From NCBI GenBank assembly GCA_032622095.1, contig CP136061.1:259442077-259506076 (forward strand): a stretch of DNA of 64,000 nucleotides, given 5' to 3'. The notes below the pieces were generated by a model that saw only the letters and a list, made by a program, of their open reading frames with translations, was not told the origin of the DNA and ran no database searches. This DNA is from Siphonodentalium dalli. Lineage: Eukaryota > Mollusca > Scaphopoda > Gadilida > Siphonodentaliidae. Each line of letters starts with the position of its first letter. Within the stretch, counting starts at the first letter, position 1. Below, piece by piece: positions 29,021-39,837 of this stretch. A program made the translations under genes and the position numbers.

Positions 29021-29022
29021 TC

Positions 29023-30327
29023 ATGGCACAAATGGTAAATGGATCATGCGAATGCAATAAATCGGAACTTGATATAACACATGTTCCACCAACAGTGGCT
29101 ACAATGTCAGAATCGCAGTGGATCGAAAATCATCCGATTGCACCGCTGAATAATTCTGCTCCGATAGAGTTTGTCATACCATCTCAAACCGAAAAGTGGA
29201 CAGATATTAACCAATCTTATCTTTATGTGAAATTCAAAATTACAAAAAAAGATGGAACTAATTTGCTAGCTGGTACGGAATTAGCACCTGTTAACAATTT
29301 CTTTCATAGCATGTTCAGCAGTATCGATGTTTACTTGAACAACAAATTGATAACTTCGAATTCTGACACTTACCCATACCGAGCATATTTCGAAAATCTG
29401 TTGGGATACTCTCCAGAATATAAAGATAATCAATTAGCAAATTTAGAAATGTGGTATGGCGATACAGCAGAACAATTTGAAGAGAATACCAAAGGTGGTG
29501 GCAATGCTGGATTAACTTCTAGAGAAAGTTTGATCGGTGGTAGTAAAATTGTTGAACTATGTGGACGCTTACACACTGATCTGTTTCTTCAAGAAAAATA
29601 TTTACCAAATGGAATTGAAATTCGTATCAGATTAAACAGATCACCATCAAAATTTTGCCTCATTGGCGGCGAGGATGGACAAATTGTTTTCGAATCAGCA
29701 GTGTTCCATGTCAGAACAGTTAGTCTCTTTCCAGCGGTCTCAAATAAATTAAATCAAGAAATTGTCCAGTCAAAAATGAAAATACCTATCAGACGAGTAG
29801 AAATAAAAACTTTCACAATTAGTACTGGACTTAGATCAAAAATTGAAGACCACTTATTTCAAGGACAATTACCAAAGAGAATTTTTATTGCGTTGGTCGA
29901 AAATAAAGATATGAATGGAGATTTGGGTACCAATCCATTCCACTTCAAACATTTCAGTTTGAATAAATTGGAAGTTAGTCAAGACGGTCATACAATACAT
30001 AACCGTCCATTTGAACCAAACTTCGCAACAAAACAATGTCTCAGATCATATTTATCTTTGTATCAATCTTTAGGAATGGTTGGTGTTAACAAATCAATTG
30101 GCATTAATTTAAAAGAATATATGAATGGTTATTGTTTGTGGGGTTTCGACTTGACACCGGACCAAGGAAGCGACGAGGGACATCTACATCCTATAAAGAC
30201 AGGGAACCTGCGTTTGGAGCTTCAGTTCTTGACAGCTCTCACTACAGCCGTCAACGTTTTGGTGTATGCTGAATTCGACAGTGAACTAGAGATCACAGCT
30301 TTGAGAGAAGTGCTTACTGACTATTAG
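29023..30327 (+). CDS. Major capsid protein (double jelly-roll type)
   Basis: 434 residues. APIEFVIPSQTEKWTDINQSYLYVKFKI marks the first beta-strands of the Polinton hexon-like capsid protein; YPYRAYFENLLGYSPE and LPNGIEIRIRLNRSP are further family-like segments, as is GYCLWGFDLTPDQ near the end. By known homologues it trimerises into pseudo-hexagonal capsomers. Length is somewhat short of larger homologues but the ends look complete. Starts two bases after the pVI-like stop. Confidence 0.9.
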   Translation: MAQMVNGSCECNKSELDITHVPPTVATMSESQWIENHPIAPLNNSAPIEFVIPSQTEKWTDINQSYLYVKFKITKKDGTNLLAGTELAPVNNFFHSMFSSIDVYLNNKLITSNSDTYPYRAYFENLLGYSPEYKDNQLANLEMWYGDTAEQFEENTKGGGNAGLTSRESLIGGSKIVELCGRLHTDLFLQEKYLPNGIEIRIRLNRSPSKFCLIGGEDGQIVFESAVFHVRTVSLFPAVSNKLNQEIVQSKMKIPIRRVEIKTFTISTGLRSKIEDHLFQGQLPKRIFIALVENKDMNGDLGTNPFHFKHFSLNKLEVSQDGHTIHNRPFEPNFATKQCLRSYLSLYQSLGMVGVNKSIGINLKEYMNGYCLWGFDLTPDQGSDEGHLHPIKTGNLRLELQFLTALTTAVNVLVYAEFDSELEITALREVLTDY

Positions 30328-30328
30328 G

Positions 30329-30787
30329 ATGGAGTTCACAACACAGCTATGGAACTACTATGAAGAATACCGACGTTCACAACACGTTGCTCCGAGATTA
30401 AAACTGATCTTGGACACACTCAACAACGCTACGATTGAAGAACTACAAGAAATTATTCGCAAGGAAGTGTCAGCAAACTGTGAAGGATGTAAAATAGAAC
30501 ATCCTAGTCAACGTGAACATGTTCTGTGTTTGTTCTCTACAACTGATGATTGGACAAACCAGTTTATCGACTTAGCACTGATTAAACTTGACATATACAA
30601 TGTTATGGAAAGATGGTTCACGAAGCTGATGGGGTTAAACCCACACTGCAAGGAGAAGTTCGAAGCATACCTTATGTGGGATCATCTGAGAAACAGTTTG
30701 GAGCTCAACCGCAAAAAATTCGATGCAGAGTGGACTCTGATGTGGTCACAGCGAGTCAAAGAGAATTACAACGATGCAGACAGCTGA
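30329..30787 (+). CDS. Polinton protein, 152 residues, with Cys/His pair, unknown
   Basis: Starts one base after the capsid stop. Helical first part, then CEGCKIEHPSQREHVLC (C-x2-C ... H ... C), a possible zinc site near residues 50-67, then a Trp-rich helical end (WTNQFIDLALIKLD, MERWFTKLMG). Similar C-x2-C-x2-EHPSQ-x2-H-x3-C phrases are, to my memory, common in animal Polinton ORFs next to the capsid gene. No function known. Its end overlaps the protease start by 14 bases. Confidence 0.68.
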   Translation: MEFTTQLWNYYEEYRRSQHVAPRLKLILDTLNNATIEELQEIIRKEVSANCEGCKIEHPSQREHVLCLFSTTDDWTNQFIDLALIKLDIYNVMERWFTKLMGLNPHCKEKFEAYLMWDHLRNSLELNRKKFDAEWTLMWSQRVKENYNDADS

Positions 30788-31247
30788 AATTCAATATATT
30801 CTAGACAATTCCTGGTTGCGTAAACTTAACACATATGTTTGTGCTAGAGATCTGTTACCAGAGAAGAAACCACAACATATTCAAGCATATATTGTGAACA
30901 CGCACTCATCGGATCAGCCAGGAGAACACTGGACCTTGATGTTATTCAAGGGAAGATCAGCTGTATACTTCGACTCATTTGGACTACCACCACCGAGACG
31001 ATATATGTTACCATTCATAAAAAGGAACTCATCAGCATGGACTATGAATACAACACGATATCAACATCGTGCGACAAATGTGTGTGGATTATATTGTATA
31101 TTCGCACTCCACCACATGATGAAAGGAAAGAGGATGAAAAGATTATTCAATTCTCGGGATTTCTTCAAGAATGACAGAACAATAGTTCGATGGTTTGGAA
31201 AACACTATGGTCGATTATACAGAAAAGCAAATTTGCTGTTGAATTAA
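30774..31247 (+). CDS. pro: Adenain-like cysteine protease
   Basis: 157 residues. Catalytic set: His52 in GEHWTLM, Asp67 in VYFDSFG, Gln97 in YQHRATNVCG and Cys104 in NVCGLYC, in the C48/adenain order. Such proteases cleave pVI-like and capsid precursors during maturation. Last gene of the plus-strand block; 262 bases further on lies the AATAAA that probably ends its message. Confidence 0.95.
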   Translation: MQTAEIQYILDNSWLRKLNTYVCARDLLPEKKPQHIQAYIVNTHSSDQPGEHWTLMLFKGRSAVYFDSFGLPPPRRYMLPFIKRNSSAWTMNTTRYQHRATNVCGLYCIFALHHMMKGKRMKRLFNSRDFFKNDRTIVRWFGKHYGRLYRKANLLLN

Positions 31248-31631
31248 ACTTCACCAGCACATCGACGGCTGATATACATACAACGCAAAGAAGACGACGA
31301 CCAGATAACAACGAATGTGTCAACAACTCCACAAAATAGACTCTTTTGTTATTGATTCAGCGTAGGATGTTGTAGGATGTTATAGGATGTTCAATTAAGT
31401 TTCTTCAAATCTGAGACCTTGTTTTGTACATAAATTATTGTTCTTTGTTAATATTATTGATGTATAATAATATATTATTGTTCATTGTTCTTGTTCTTGT
31501 TTTTGAAAAATAAATGATAAATTTCAACAAAATCGTTTTCACTGTAGGATCCCCACCAATTGATTCTGTTCGTGTCGATGTGTCATCTCTGGTCAGAATT
31601 ATACAAACTTTAAATTAGTAATGAAAAAATG
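31248..31631 (+). other. Polinton 3' untranslated/terminal region
   Basis: No ORF. Contains short TAGGATGTT repeats near 31371-31391, AT-rich runs and AATAAA at 31510-31515, then runs into the right terminal repeat at 31632. Confidence 0.6.
31510..31515 (+). terminator. Poly(A) signal for the virion-gene block
   Basis: AATAAA 262 bases after the protease stop, followed by AT-rich sequence. No histone-type hairpin is found after any gene in the 19330-31247 block. Confidence 0.55.
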
Positions 31632-31952
31632 TCTAAGTCCATTTTCATTTTTTCGATCAGAAATGTCACATCAATGACAGGAACATCTATCCTCAGGCTG
31701 GGAACTATGGCCCAGTACCCCCCAGACATGGGCACTATGGCCCAGTACCCCCCAGACATGGGCACTATGGCCCAGTACCACCCAGACATGGGCACTATGG
31801 CCCAGTACCCCCCCAGACATGGGCACTATGGCCCATGGGCCATAGTGCCCATGTCTGGGGGGTACTGGGCCATAGTGCCCATGTCTGGGGGGTACTGGGC
31901 CATAGTGCCCATGTCTGGGGGGTACTGGGCCATAGTGCCCACCATTACTACT
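31632..31952. repeat. Polinton right terminal inverted repeat
   Basis: Inverse of 14665-14957, 28 bp longer because it holds one extra ~30-bp unit (four units before the palindromic turn instead of three). One unit has CCACCC instead of CCCCCC. Ends ACCATTACTACT, followed by GGCCAC. Confidence 0.95.
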
Positions 31953-32099
31953 GGCCACCTAAAATTTAAATAATAGATTTCAAACATCGATATCTGATCA
32001 CTCCTAGCTTTGATGGGTGGGTTCCTCGACTAGAATCAAATATTGTTTACCCCCGAAGCCAAGGAAATAGAGCGTTAATTCGGATTGAGTAACTTTAAA
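31953..32099. mobile_element. Right half of the MITE interrupted by the Polinton
   Basis: Starts with the GGCCAC duplication and continues AATAATAGATTTCAAACATCG, ATCTGATCACT and GTGGGTTCCTCGACT, all matching the intact copy at 58976-59142. Ends CGGATTGAGTAACTTTAAA, complement of the left terminus. Confidence 0.9.
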
Positions 32100-32114
32100 A
32101 GAAACATGTCGTGT

Positions 32115-32342
32115 TTAACCCTTCCACCACTTAAGCTTCCTGATTTTTTGCGAAAACACTGTGCCAATGCATTATCTTATATATATGCAGTTTCCCATAG
32201 GGAGCTTCGCATATATAAGAGAATGCATTAATTGGCCTAACAATATTTACCATGACCGTGTAAGCCAATGCATTATCTTATAATTATGCGAGTCTCCCTA
32301 TACTCGTATATCTGAGATAATGCACTGGCACATGATCTTTAA
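32115..32342. mobile_element. piggyBac-like MITE (family copy 2), degraded
   Basis: Starts TTAACCCTTCCACCAC and contains two GCCAATGCATTATCTTATA hairpins (about 32162-32232 and 32273-32332). The right end is poor (GATCTTTAA), so the boundary is approximate. Confidence 0.6.
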
Positions 32343-32999
32343 TGCATCATCAGAGAGAGATACGACACTCCGCGCTAAACCTGTAATTACCTCGGCTGGT
32401 GCTTGAGAGGGTCTAAACACTGGGTCTCTAATGAAATAGCATTGGAAATCTCTACCGACATTATATAAAACGATGATTAAGTTTCAATTAACAGCAGGAA
32501 CGAAATCATTTCACATTTATAAAATTGGAGGAAACATAGCACTGTGTTCTTATCAGTTCAGATAATTAACAATGTGTGTGACACTGAGTTATAATCACAT
32601 GGCGATGCGTCGCTTCGACCTAACCATAGTAATTAGTGTTATAATCTGGCTGGTGGGACTAAATTTCGTTTCGACTTAACCGTAATTATTCTAATGGCAT
32701 TGTAAGGGTTATAGAAATTAAATATTGTAATCACTCGTCAATGAGAAATAAAAATTATTATAATTATCTCAGGTGGTGATTACATTAGGGAATATCAAGT
32801 GCTCATGTTTGAATTACCAACATGGATGGGAATTATATATATATAAATTATAAGTGGTTTGGATAAAAGTCAATCAAGGGATCAATAGTCAATGAGTTCA
32901 CAAGATATGGTGCGGCTAAGTTCGACGTGGTTAATGGTGACAGGCACGTGACCAACTAAAAGGCACGCTTTGAATCGCTCTACAAATTATTGATGTTTA
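32343..32999. other. Unassigned DNA
   Basis: AT-rich, no gene. Part of it may be the 5' untranslated region of the LINE that follows; I cannot place the LINE 5' end. Confidence 0.4.
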
Positions 33000-33039
33000 A
33001 CTAAAACTGTGACTGGATATTACCCGGATCTTCGAAAAA

Positions 33040-35032
33040 ATGGATTTATTGAATAACAGCCCTTCGGATACTGAGAATACTACACTTAAAAGTGCCAAAG
33101 ATGAAGTAAAACAGCAGAAAACCAAAGCAAAATGCAGCGAAAATGTGAAACAAGCAGGAAGGACAAAGAAGAGTAAGACAACAGACAGGAAATTCGATAT
33201 CCAATACAAGATGGATTGGAAACAAATTACCTTTAATATCAAAGCTTCTAACAGAGCAGCCTGAAGGAAGATCCTCCTGGGAAGATACTATTCCCATCTG
33301 GGAGCGGCGTCCGACTTTGATGTTCTATGGGTAGACCGTGATATCAAAGGAAGTGTGATAGTTATTAACGACGAGAATGACAAGGACCTGATGGCTGCCC
33401 TGCCAAAAGATGTACATAACACAAGAGTACAAATTTCAAAGCAGGAATCAAACTTAAAATTGATAACACTGACACTATATTACACAACCAGCAAAATACT
33501 AGTGCAAGGATTCGACTGCCCAGACTGGATCAAAAGTGAATTTGACGCCCTCCATCAAATTGCAGATACAATCTCAAAAGGGCTATCAGGAGAAACTGAA
33601 CTATTATCTTTTGATTCCTTCAACAACAGCTTGTCATCATTACCCTTACCGGAATTGCCACAAATGACAAAGCCTATATCCCCAGAAGCAGTAGATAGTT
33701 TCAACGAAACACACGACGAACTACTATCACATGAGTTGGTATTTGGAACAACCATCAATAATTCATCTGAAATTTCAGACGACACACTGGTGAACGCGGT
33801 GAAAACACTTGAGTCAAGTTTCTGTGAAATTCACAACACTGTCCAGGACTCGGTTGACAACAACAGGAGTACACTAGATTCACTTGATAACACAATAAAA
33901 CAATTCAAACACGCGGTGGATGGATTAAAAACAAAACTTGACAAGTTCGAGAAAGAAACAATTGGAATACTGAACTCGAAGATGAAGGAACTGGAGAACA
34001 ATCTGTCACAACAGATACAAGAAATGCAGGAAAATGAAAATAAACTAACTATCAAAGAGCTTTTAGGACGCATAGCATCCCTGGAAAGAAAAAACTCTGA
34101 ATTAATGGAGGCACAACATATAATAAACAGCAAACCGAACACTATGCTGCCCATTGAGGGAGACCTTCGTGAACAAACGACAGACATATCTGAGTCCGAT
34201 GACACCATTATTCATGCTGCGCCAGAAATCACCGATCAACCGACAGAGGATAAACGCCACGTGGACATTCTTATAATCGGATCATCTATTGTGCGCCCAA
34301 TAGAACCCCGCAAAATGTATAGAGCAAAGTCAATAGATGTGCACACCTTGGATAATAAAACAATAAAAGGAGCAATCGATACAGTGAAAAACATGAATAC
34401 TGTACCAACAATGCTGCTAGTACAAATAGCATCTAATGATCTCACACGTAAATCCCCAAGTGAATGTATCACGGAAATGAAGCAACTAGTAACGGAAGCA
34501 AAACAAATCAAAAATACAGAAAAAATCATCTTCGCAGGGATATTGCCCCGATTTAGTGAACAAACCGGAAGACCAAATGGACATTATGAACGCTCTAGAC
34601 TGGATTACAACAGTCAACTACAAAGCTTATGTCGAGAGCAGGCTGTGGTATACATACAACCACCATTCTTGTCGTGTGACGACATGGAAGATGGAGTGCA
34701 TCTCTCCCCCCCGAGGAATCGTAAAACTTGTGCAATCATACAAATACGCACTCTCCACGTCAGCAGGTAACTCAGCACCACCTCGGCGTCAGAGCTGGAA
34801 GGGTCAAAATTCACCACAACAGACGAAATATTGGCCTGAACACAACACCCAGCATAACACTCAACGTCAAGACAATCAGTACAGAAACAGTGATCACGAA
34901 CGAAACAATTCGAATCAACACTCTCAACACAGGAACAATGACCCGATAACTGAACTATACAAACATATACAGAATCTAGACCGGAAACTCGACCGGCTTT
35001 CGGGAAATAGACCGCATCAAAACTCTTACTAG
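33040..35032 (+). pseudogene. LINE ORF1 (coiled coil plus SGNH esterase-like), two lesions
   Basis: One frame runs from ATG 33040 to about 34712 but is cut by TGA at 33262-33264; the codons after it (RKILLGRYYSHLG...) continue the same protein. TGA next to G/A context is what CGA would give after CpG decay. A long acidic-basic coiled coil follows (about 33800-34100), then an SGNH-like domain: IIGSSIV, ASNDL and DGVHLSP. At the C7 run 34706-34712 the frame must shift by one base to reach RGIVKLVQSYKYAL and a Gln/Asn-rich tail ending at 35032, so the run has gained or lost a base. Such ORF1 proteins bind the element RNA. Confidence 0.75.
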
Positions 35033-35439
35033 TAATGTGCCGAACTCTTAAACTCTTAAATCGGATGTTTATGATATCACTTCGATGTTCTCGGTGGATT
35101 TTACCTCCATTTCTATACAAGGTATCTGTATCCATGCAACACCAAGATTTTCCGATTGCATTATCATTGCATATTAGCATATACGCATGTACATCTTTTA
35201 TATATATAGAGAGAGTGGCTAAATATTATACTTAAAAGTTCTTAGAGGGTCTACGTACCCCCACATTAACAAAATTTATTACAACCACAACCTGCACTAA
35301 GAATACTAGCATACGTACTAGTGCACGTACATCTTGATATATATAATATGTTATAATTACGTTTAGAAGTTATATATTCTGATATATTTATAATTTCGAA
35401 TCCGGGTATATCCATTTTCAACCTCATAATTAAAATTAA
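35033..35439. other. Spacer between LINE ORF1 and ORF2
   Basis: 407 bp of AT-rich DNA with TATATA runs (35198-35214, 35336-35352). No ORF or structure that I can name. Confidence 0.5.
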
Positions 35440-38400
35440 ATGAAACATACTGCAAACATAAAAATTACATCTTGGAATATCAATGGTATTTCAGACAAAT
35501 TAGACAATGAAGATATGATTGCAACTCTTAATGCATATGATATAATCATATTGTGCGAAACGTGGGCATCTGAGTTACAAACATATCACCTACCAGGATA
35601 CATCACAAAAAACATAACTACCAGATCTAAAAAGAAAAAGGCGAGAAGACATAGTGGTGGAATTGCTATTCTAGTAAAGCAGAATATTCAATCTGGAATA
35701 ACGCAAATAAAAGCACCAAGTAACAACAAAAACACGATCTGGCTTAAGCTGGACAAGGAATTCTTTCAGCTTGAAAAAGAAATTTATCTTTGCGCCGTGT
35801 ATATCCCACCTATTGATTCACCATACTTTGACAATGATTTCCACAAATTAACCAGAGATATCTCTCAATTTTCGACCAAGGGTAACACTATTTTAATTGG
35901 AGACTTCAATGCTAGAACCGGTACCTTAAATGACTTCATAGCACACGACTCAGATGCACACGTGCCGCTACCAACAGGTTACGTAATTGACGATGCCACG
36001 AGGCGTAACAACTTAGATGCAGCAACAAACCAGCATGGTCTCGAGTTGATTGATCTTTGTATCGCGGCCGGCCTTCGTATTCTAAATGGAAGATTTACGG
36101 GTGACATCCTGGGAAACTATACCTTCTTTGGCCACAACGGCAACAGTGCTGTAGATCTGGCCCTCACAAACAAATCATTCCTATCACAAGTATCATATTT
36201 CAGAACGCATTATAAGTGCTACTTATCGGATCACTGCCAAATAGGTGTTTCACTAAAGTGTTCACGCCAATTTACGGTCCAACCAGAGTACCCCCTAAAG
36301 CAATTACCACCGCCAAAGAAATGGACAACCGAATCATACAACTTACTGTTGAGTAACATTTCTACACCACAGGGGGCTGGAGCCATACTTAATTTTGAGG
36401 AATCAACTATCATGCCCACCAAGTCAGGAATAAATGACGCCACTAAAAATATTACTGAAATGATTCACCACCTGAATGGATCAGCACCACTTATGGGGCA
36501 GCCGCAACGTAAAAAACGAAAAACGAAGAAAAAAATATGGTACACTGGTACACTGCAGAATCAAGCAAAAAATTTAAAATCCCTAGGCAAAAAAATGTCC
36601 TTATTCCCTCACGACCAGAGGATCCGCGAGCAGTACCACGCAATGCACAGACAATACTTCCGGGCTGTTAAAGCAGCTAAAACTAAAAAATGGCACGAAA
36701 CTATAAAAACAATATCCAATGTTAATGCGAATGACTCCAAAGAATTTTGGAGAACAGTTAAACAAAATGGTCTAGAATCACGCGATTCTCTTGACACCCC
36801 CCATAATGTTGATCAGTGGATAAAACATTTCCAAAACCCAATTGAATGCAGTGGTGGTCCAAGCTGGGATATCAACCCACATTTATTAAAACTTGAAACG
36901 GAAGCAGACACCAATTATATAACTGATCGACCTATTACCATAAGTGAAATATCAAAAGCACTATCTAAATTAAAAAACAGAAAATCCAGTGGGCTCGATG
37001 GCCTAATAAATGAACAAATGAAACATGGCCGCGACTTCCTTGCCAAATCAATAACAAAACTATTCAACGCAATACTAGACAGTGGAATCTACCCAGAAAC
37101 ATGGAACATCGCGCATATAATCACAATCTACAAATCCGGGCCCCGACATTTACCCGAAAATTATAGAGGCATATCTATAACAAGTTGCCTAGCTAAAGTT
37201 TTTAGCAGTGTCATTAATGAACGGATATTACAACTAACAACAAACCCAATAAACCAATTCCAACATGGCTTTATGCGAGGTCATAGAACATCAGATTGCC
37301 TGATCATATTGAAAACGCTTATTCGCAAATATAACAGTAGAACCCAACCACTGTACGCGTGTTTTATTGATTACAAAAAAGCGTTTGACTCCGTCTGGAG
37401 AGATGGTCTAAAATTCAAGTTACTAAAACATGGCATAGGATTGAAAACGTACAAGATTATTTCCTCAATGTATGACAAACAAAGTGCATGTTTGAAATTT
37501 GGAGATAAGGCCACCGAATACTTCGAAATCAAGCAAGGTGTTAAACAAGGTGGTAATCTTAGCCCTACACTGTTTAACATTTATCTCAATGACCTACCAC
37601 AAGAATTACTAGTAAATGGCGATCAACCAACACTCCAAACTAGTGAAGTACCATGCTTACTGTTTGCTGATGACCTAATACTACTATCAACATCACAAGA
37701 AGGGCTCCAACGAAAAATGGATACCCTCCGTGATTACAACATGAAATGGCAACTATATCTCAATATACAAAAAACAAAATGTATGACATTTACCGCGGGA
37801 CCGCCGATACACACAAGCATAACTTACAACAACCAAGTATTAGAGTCAGTCCCATCGTACACATATCTGGGGCTACAAATCAACTACAAGGGTTCCTTTG
37901 AACTTGCACGCGCTGACCTCATTAAGAAGAGCCTCAAGTCATTTTTTCACATAGCAAAAGCCCTACCGACAAAACAATTGCCACAGCACCTCAATATCAA
38001 ATTGCTTCAAAGCCTTGTCATCCCTATTTTAACATACAACTGTGAACTATGGTTCCCAGATGTTATTAATAAAATATACAATTCTTTCGACAGAGCTAAA
38101 GCTAGAGGCTTCGACTTCAATATTATGACAGTAATCGACAACATTGACTATGAAAAAACACAGACAAAATTTTGTAAGTTTCTCCTGAATATGCCGGAAA
38201 GAGCTAGTAATATTGCGTGCAGGCTTGAACTGGGCATTGCCCCATTGACAAAACATGCAGTATCTAGATTATGTCAGTATGAACAGTACATATCACAGTT
38301 ACCCCCAGAGCGACTTGTAAAAGAAGCTTTTATGACTGACAAAATTCTATCCGAAGCTAATCTTGAATCATGGAATAGGTCGTTGTCACAATGTCAACAG

Positions 38401-38982
38401 TTAATCACATCTCTGTCACCGCATCACAACATCAACGACTTCTTTGATAACTCAATAAAGACACAACTATTTAACGATAATACTCGCAGCAAACTCCCCA
38501 GAAATAGCAACAGACGTGATCCCCCACGGAACAAGCTTAGAACGTACAGAACGTTCAAAACAATCACTTCTTTGGAAGAATATCTTAACATCATTTCCAT
38601 CCCCAAACAACGAGAATCCCTCACGAAATTCAGAATTAGCTGTCACACACTGGGCATTGAGCGCGGACACTATTTCGATTTCGATGAAGCGGACCGTATA
38701 TGTGAAACATGCAACCAAATTGATAATGAGGAGCACTTCCTCCTCCATTGTACCTCACTGTCAGACGAGCGCGCCATATTTCACGAGAAACTAACACCTG
38801 ATCTCCTAACCACCCCTAACGAGAAGCTATTCAATAAAATATTAACAAGCACAGACCCAACAACACTACAGGCACTGGCATATTTCGTCCACTGTGGACT
38901 GAAAAAGAAAGGTGTTTGGCAACCAAGTGACGAACTGGTTAATCGAGTACAACAAAAAAGGAACATTGCCCTATCAACTTGA
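35440..38982 (+). CDS. LINE ORF2: apurinic endonuclease plus reverse transcriptase
   Basis: 1180 residues without interruption. Endonuclease: ITSWNINGISDKL near residue 10, ILIGDFNARTG near 155, and YLSDHCQIGV near 263. Reverse transcriptase: KNRKSSGLDGLINEQMKH near 510, YRGISITSC near 575, CFIDYKKAFDSVWRDGL near 640, GVKQGGNLSPTLFN near 700, LLFADDLILLS near 740. C-terminal C-x2-C...H-x4-C motif CETCNQIDNEEHFLLHC near 1090. The endonuclease nicks the target and the reverse transcriptase copies the RNA there. Open frame beside a broken ORF1 suggests a recent insertion. Confidence 0.93.
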   Translation: MKHTANIKITSWNINGISDKLDNEDMIATLNAYDIIILCETWASELQTYHLPGYITKNITTRSKKKKARRHSGGIAILVKQNIQSGITQIKAPSNNKNTIWLKLDKEFFQLEKEIYLCAVYIPPIDSPYFDNDFHKLTRDISQFSTKGNTILIGDFNARTGTLNDFIAHDSDAHVPLPTGYVIDDATRRNNLDAATNQHGLELIDLCIAAGLRILNGRFTGDILGNYTFFGHNGNSAVDLALTNKSFLSQVSYFRTHYKCYLSDHCQIGVSLKCSRQFTVQPEYPLKQLPPPKKWTTESYNLLLSNISTPQGAGAILNFEESTIMPTKSGINDATKNITEMIHHLNGSAPLMGQPQRKKRKTKKKIWYTGTLQNQAKNLKSLGKKMSLFPHDQRIREQYHAMHRQYFRAVKAAKTKKWHETIKTISNVNANDSKEFWRTVKQNGLESRDSLDTPHNVDQWIKHFQNPIECSGGPSWDINPHLLKLETEADTNYITDRPITISEISKALSKLKNRKSSGLDGLINEQMKHGRDFLAKSITKLFNAILDSGIYPETWNIAHIITIYKSGPRHLPENYRGISITSCLAKVFSSVINERILQLTTNPINQFQHGFMRGHRTSDCLIILKTLIRKYNSRTQPLYACFIDYKKAFDSVWRDGLKFKLLKHGIGLKTYKIISSMYDKQSACLKFGDKATEYFEIKQGVKQGGNLSPTLFNIYLNDLPQELLVNGDQPTLQTSEVPCLLFADDLILLSTSQEGLQRKMDTLRDYNMKWQLYLNIQKTKCMTFTAGPPIHTSITYNNQVLESVPSYTYLGLQINYKGSFELARADLIKKSLKSFFHIAKALPTKQLPQHLNIKLLQSLVIPILTYNCELWFPDVINKIYNSFDRAKARGFDFNIMTVIDNIDYEKTQTKFCKFLLNMPERASNIACRLELGIAPLTKHAVSRLCQYEQYISQLPPERLVKEAFMTDKILSEANLESWNRSLSQCQQLITSLSPHHNINDFFDNSIKTQLFNDNTRSKLPRNSNRRDPPRNKLRTYRTFKTITSLEEYLNIISIPKQRESLTKFRISCHTLGIERGHYFDFDEADRICETCNQIDNEEHFLLHCTSLSDERAIFHEKLTPDLLTTPNEKLFNKILTSTDPTTLQALAYFVHCGLKKKGVWQPSDELVNRVQQKRNIALST

Positions 38983-39171
38983 GACCATCCTGGTTTGATG
39001 CTGGCTGATGACGTAATATCAACTCACATAATTACATTGTCATCTATATACATCCATATATGTATTTGTTGCTATTATTTTGTTCCATATTCAATGTTCT
39101 TGTCTTGTTATTCTATGTTAATGTACATTTGACCATACATGGTGTAACGTACAAATAAACTTTGATTGATT

Positions 39172-39837
39172 GGTGAATAATGCCGATAACATAATACTTA
39201 TGACCGGAATTGGTGGAAAATATGTGTGGGTTGTAATCAAACATATCAACTATGGTGGCATATATATGCCACTGACTGAATATATTACTACCGAAACACA
39301 AGAAGGTCTTTATCTGTTTTTCGTATTTGATAAATCTGAGAAACTATCGGGGAATTATTAAAATGCCTCCCATATAGAGGAAATCCATGGCCAGAATTGT
39401 GGGGTACATGATGTATATAAAGGCTGATTATCGAATATAATCTACACTCAGTACCTGTGTAGAAAGTAAGATTCCAAATGGATACCGAACCACGTTCCTG
39501 GAAAAAGCACCAAAAAAATCCAAAACACATTGCACAGCTATCAATTGTGCCAATGCCAGATGGAAGAATGACAAGCAAGATGTTATTTATTTGATAGTTC
39601 ACAACTATATAGATAATTTACACAACAACTATAAAATAGATTATGCGAGAACTAATTTTCAAATTCCAAGTTTGACCTTATACATGTATAACATTTTTTG
39701 CCATATGTAGCAATATACTAGTAATCGGAGAAATATTTCAATGTACACATGTACATAGCCCATTATAATTTCCTTTACACAAAACGGTTGTATTATATAT
39801 ACTGGTATGTTCATAAATGAAGAAGTTTACTATATTT
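39172..39837. other. Unassigned DNA between LINE and P-element remnant
   Basis: No clear gene. Short frames at 39170-39361 lack recognisable motifs. Could include the more decayed 5' part of the P-element remnant. Confidence 0.4.

Larger units (their letters stand above)
14665..31952 (+). mobile_element. Complete Polinton/Maverick DNA transposon (virus-like), 17.3 kb
   Basis: Both termini read AGTAGTAATGGTGGGC into the element, and GGCCAC flanks each side (14659-14664 and 31953-31958); 5'-AG ends and a 6-bp duplication are the Polinton hallmarks. It encodes every core gene: protein-primed PolB, A32-type ATPase, DDE integrase with chromodomain, penton-like and double-jelly-roll-type major capsid proteins, and adenain-like protease. 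All core ORFs are open, so the insertion looks young. The left 4.5 kb carries an accessory module not typical of the element as I know it: two divergent gene pairs with histone-type 3' stem-loops and a third palindromic promoter. Elements of this type are also described as adintoviruses; an infectious or purely vertical life cycle cannot be decided here. Confidence 0.97.
33000..39171 (+). mobile_element. Nearly full-length non-LTR retrotransposon, CR1/L2-like
   Basis: ORF1 with coiled coil and SGNH-esterase-like domain (33040-35032, broken twice), a 5' to 3' spacer with AT-rich DNA, an open ORF2 with endonuclease and reverse transcriptase (35440-38982), and a 3' tail AATAAACTTTGATTGATTGG. ORF1 esterases and TTGATTGATTG-like tails are features of CR1/L2-group LINEs. 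The 5' boundary is approximate. Confidence 0.8.
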
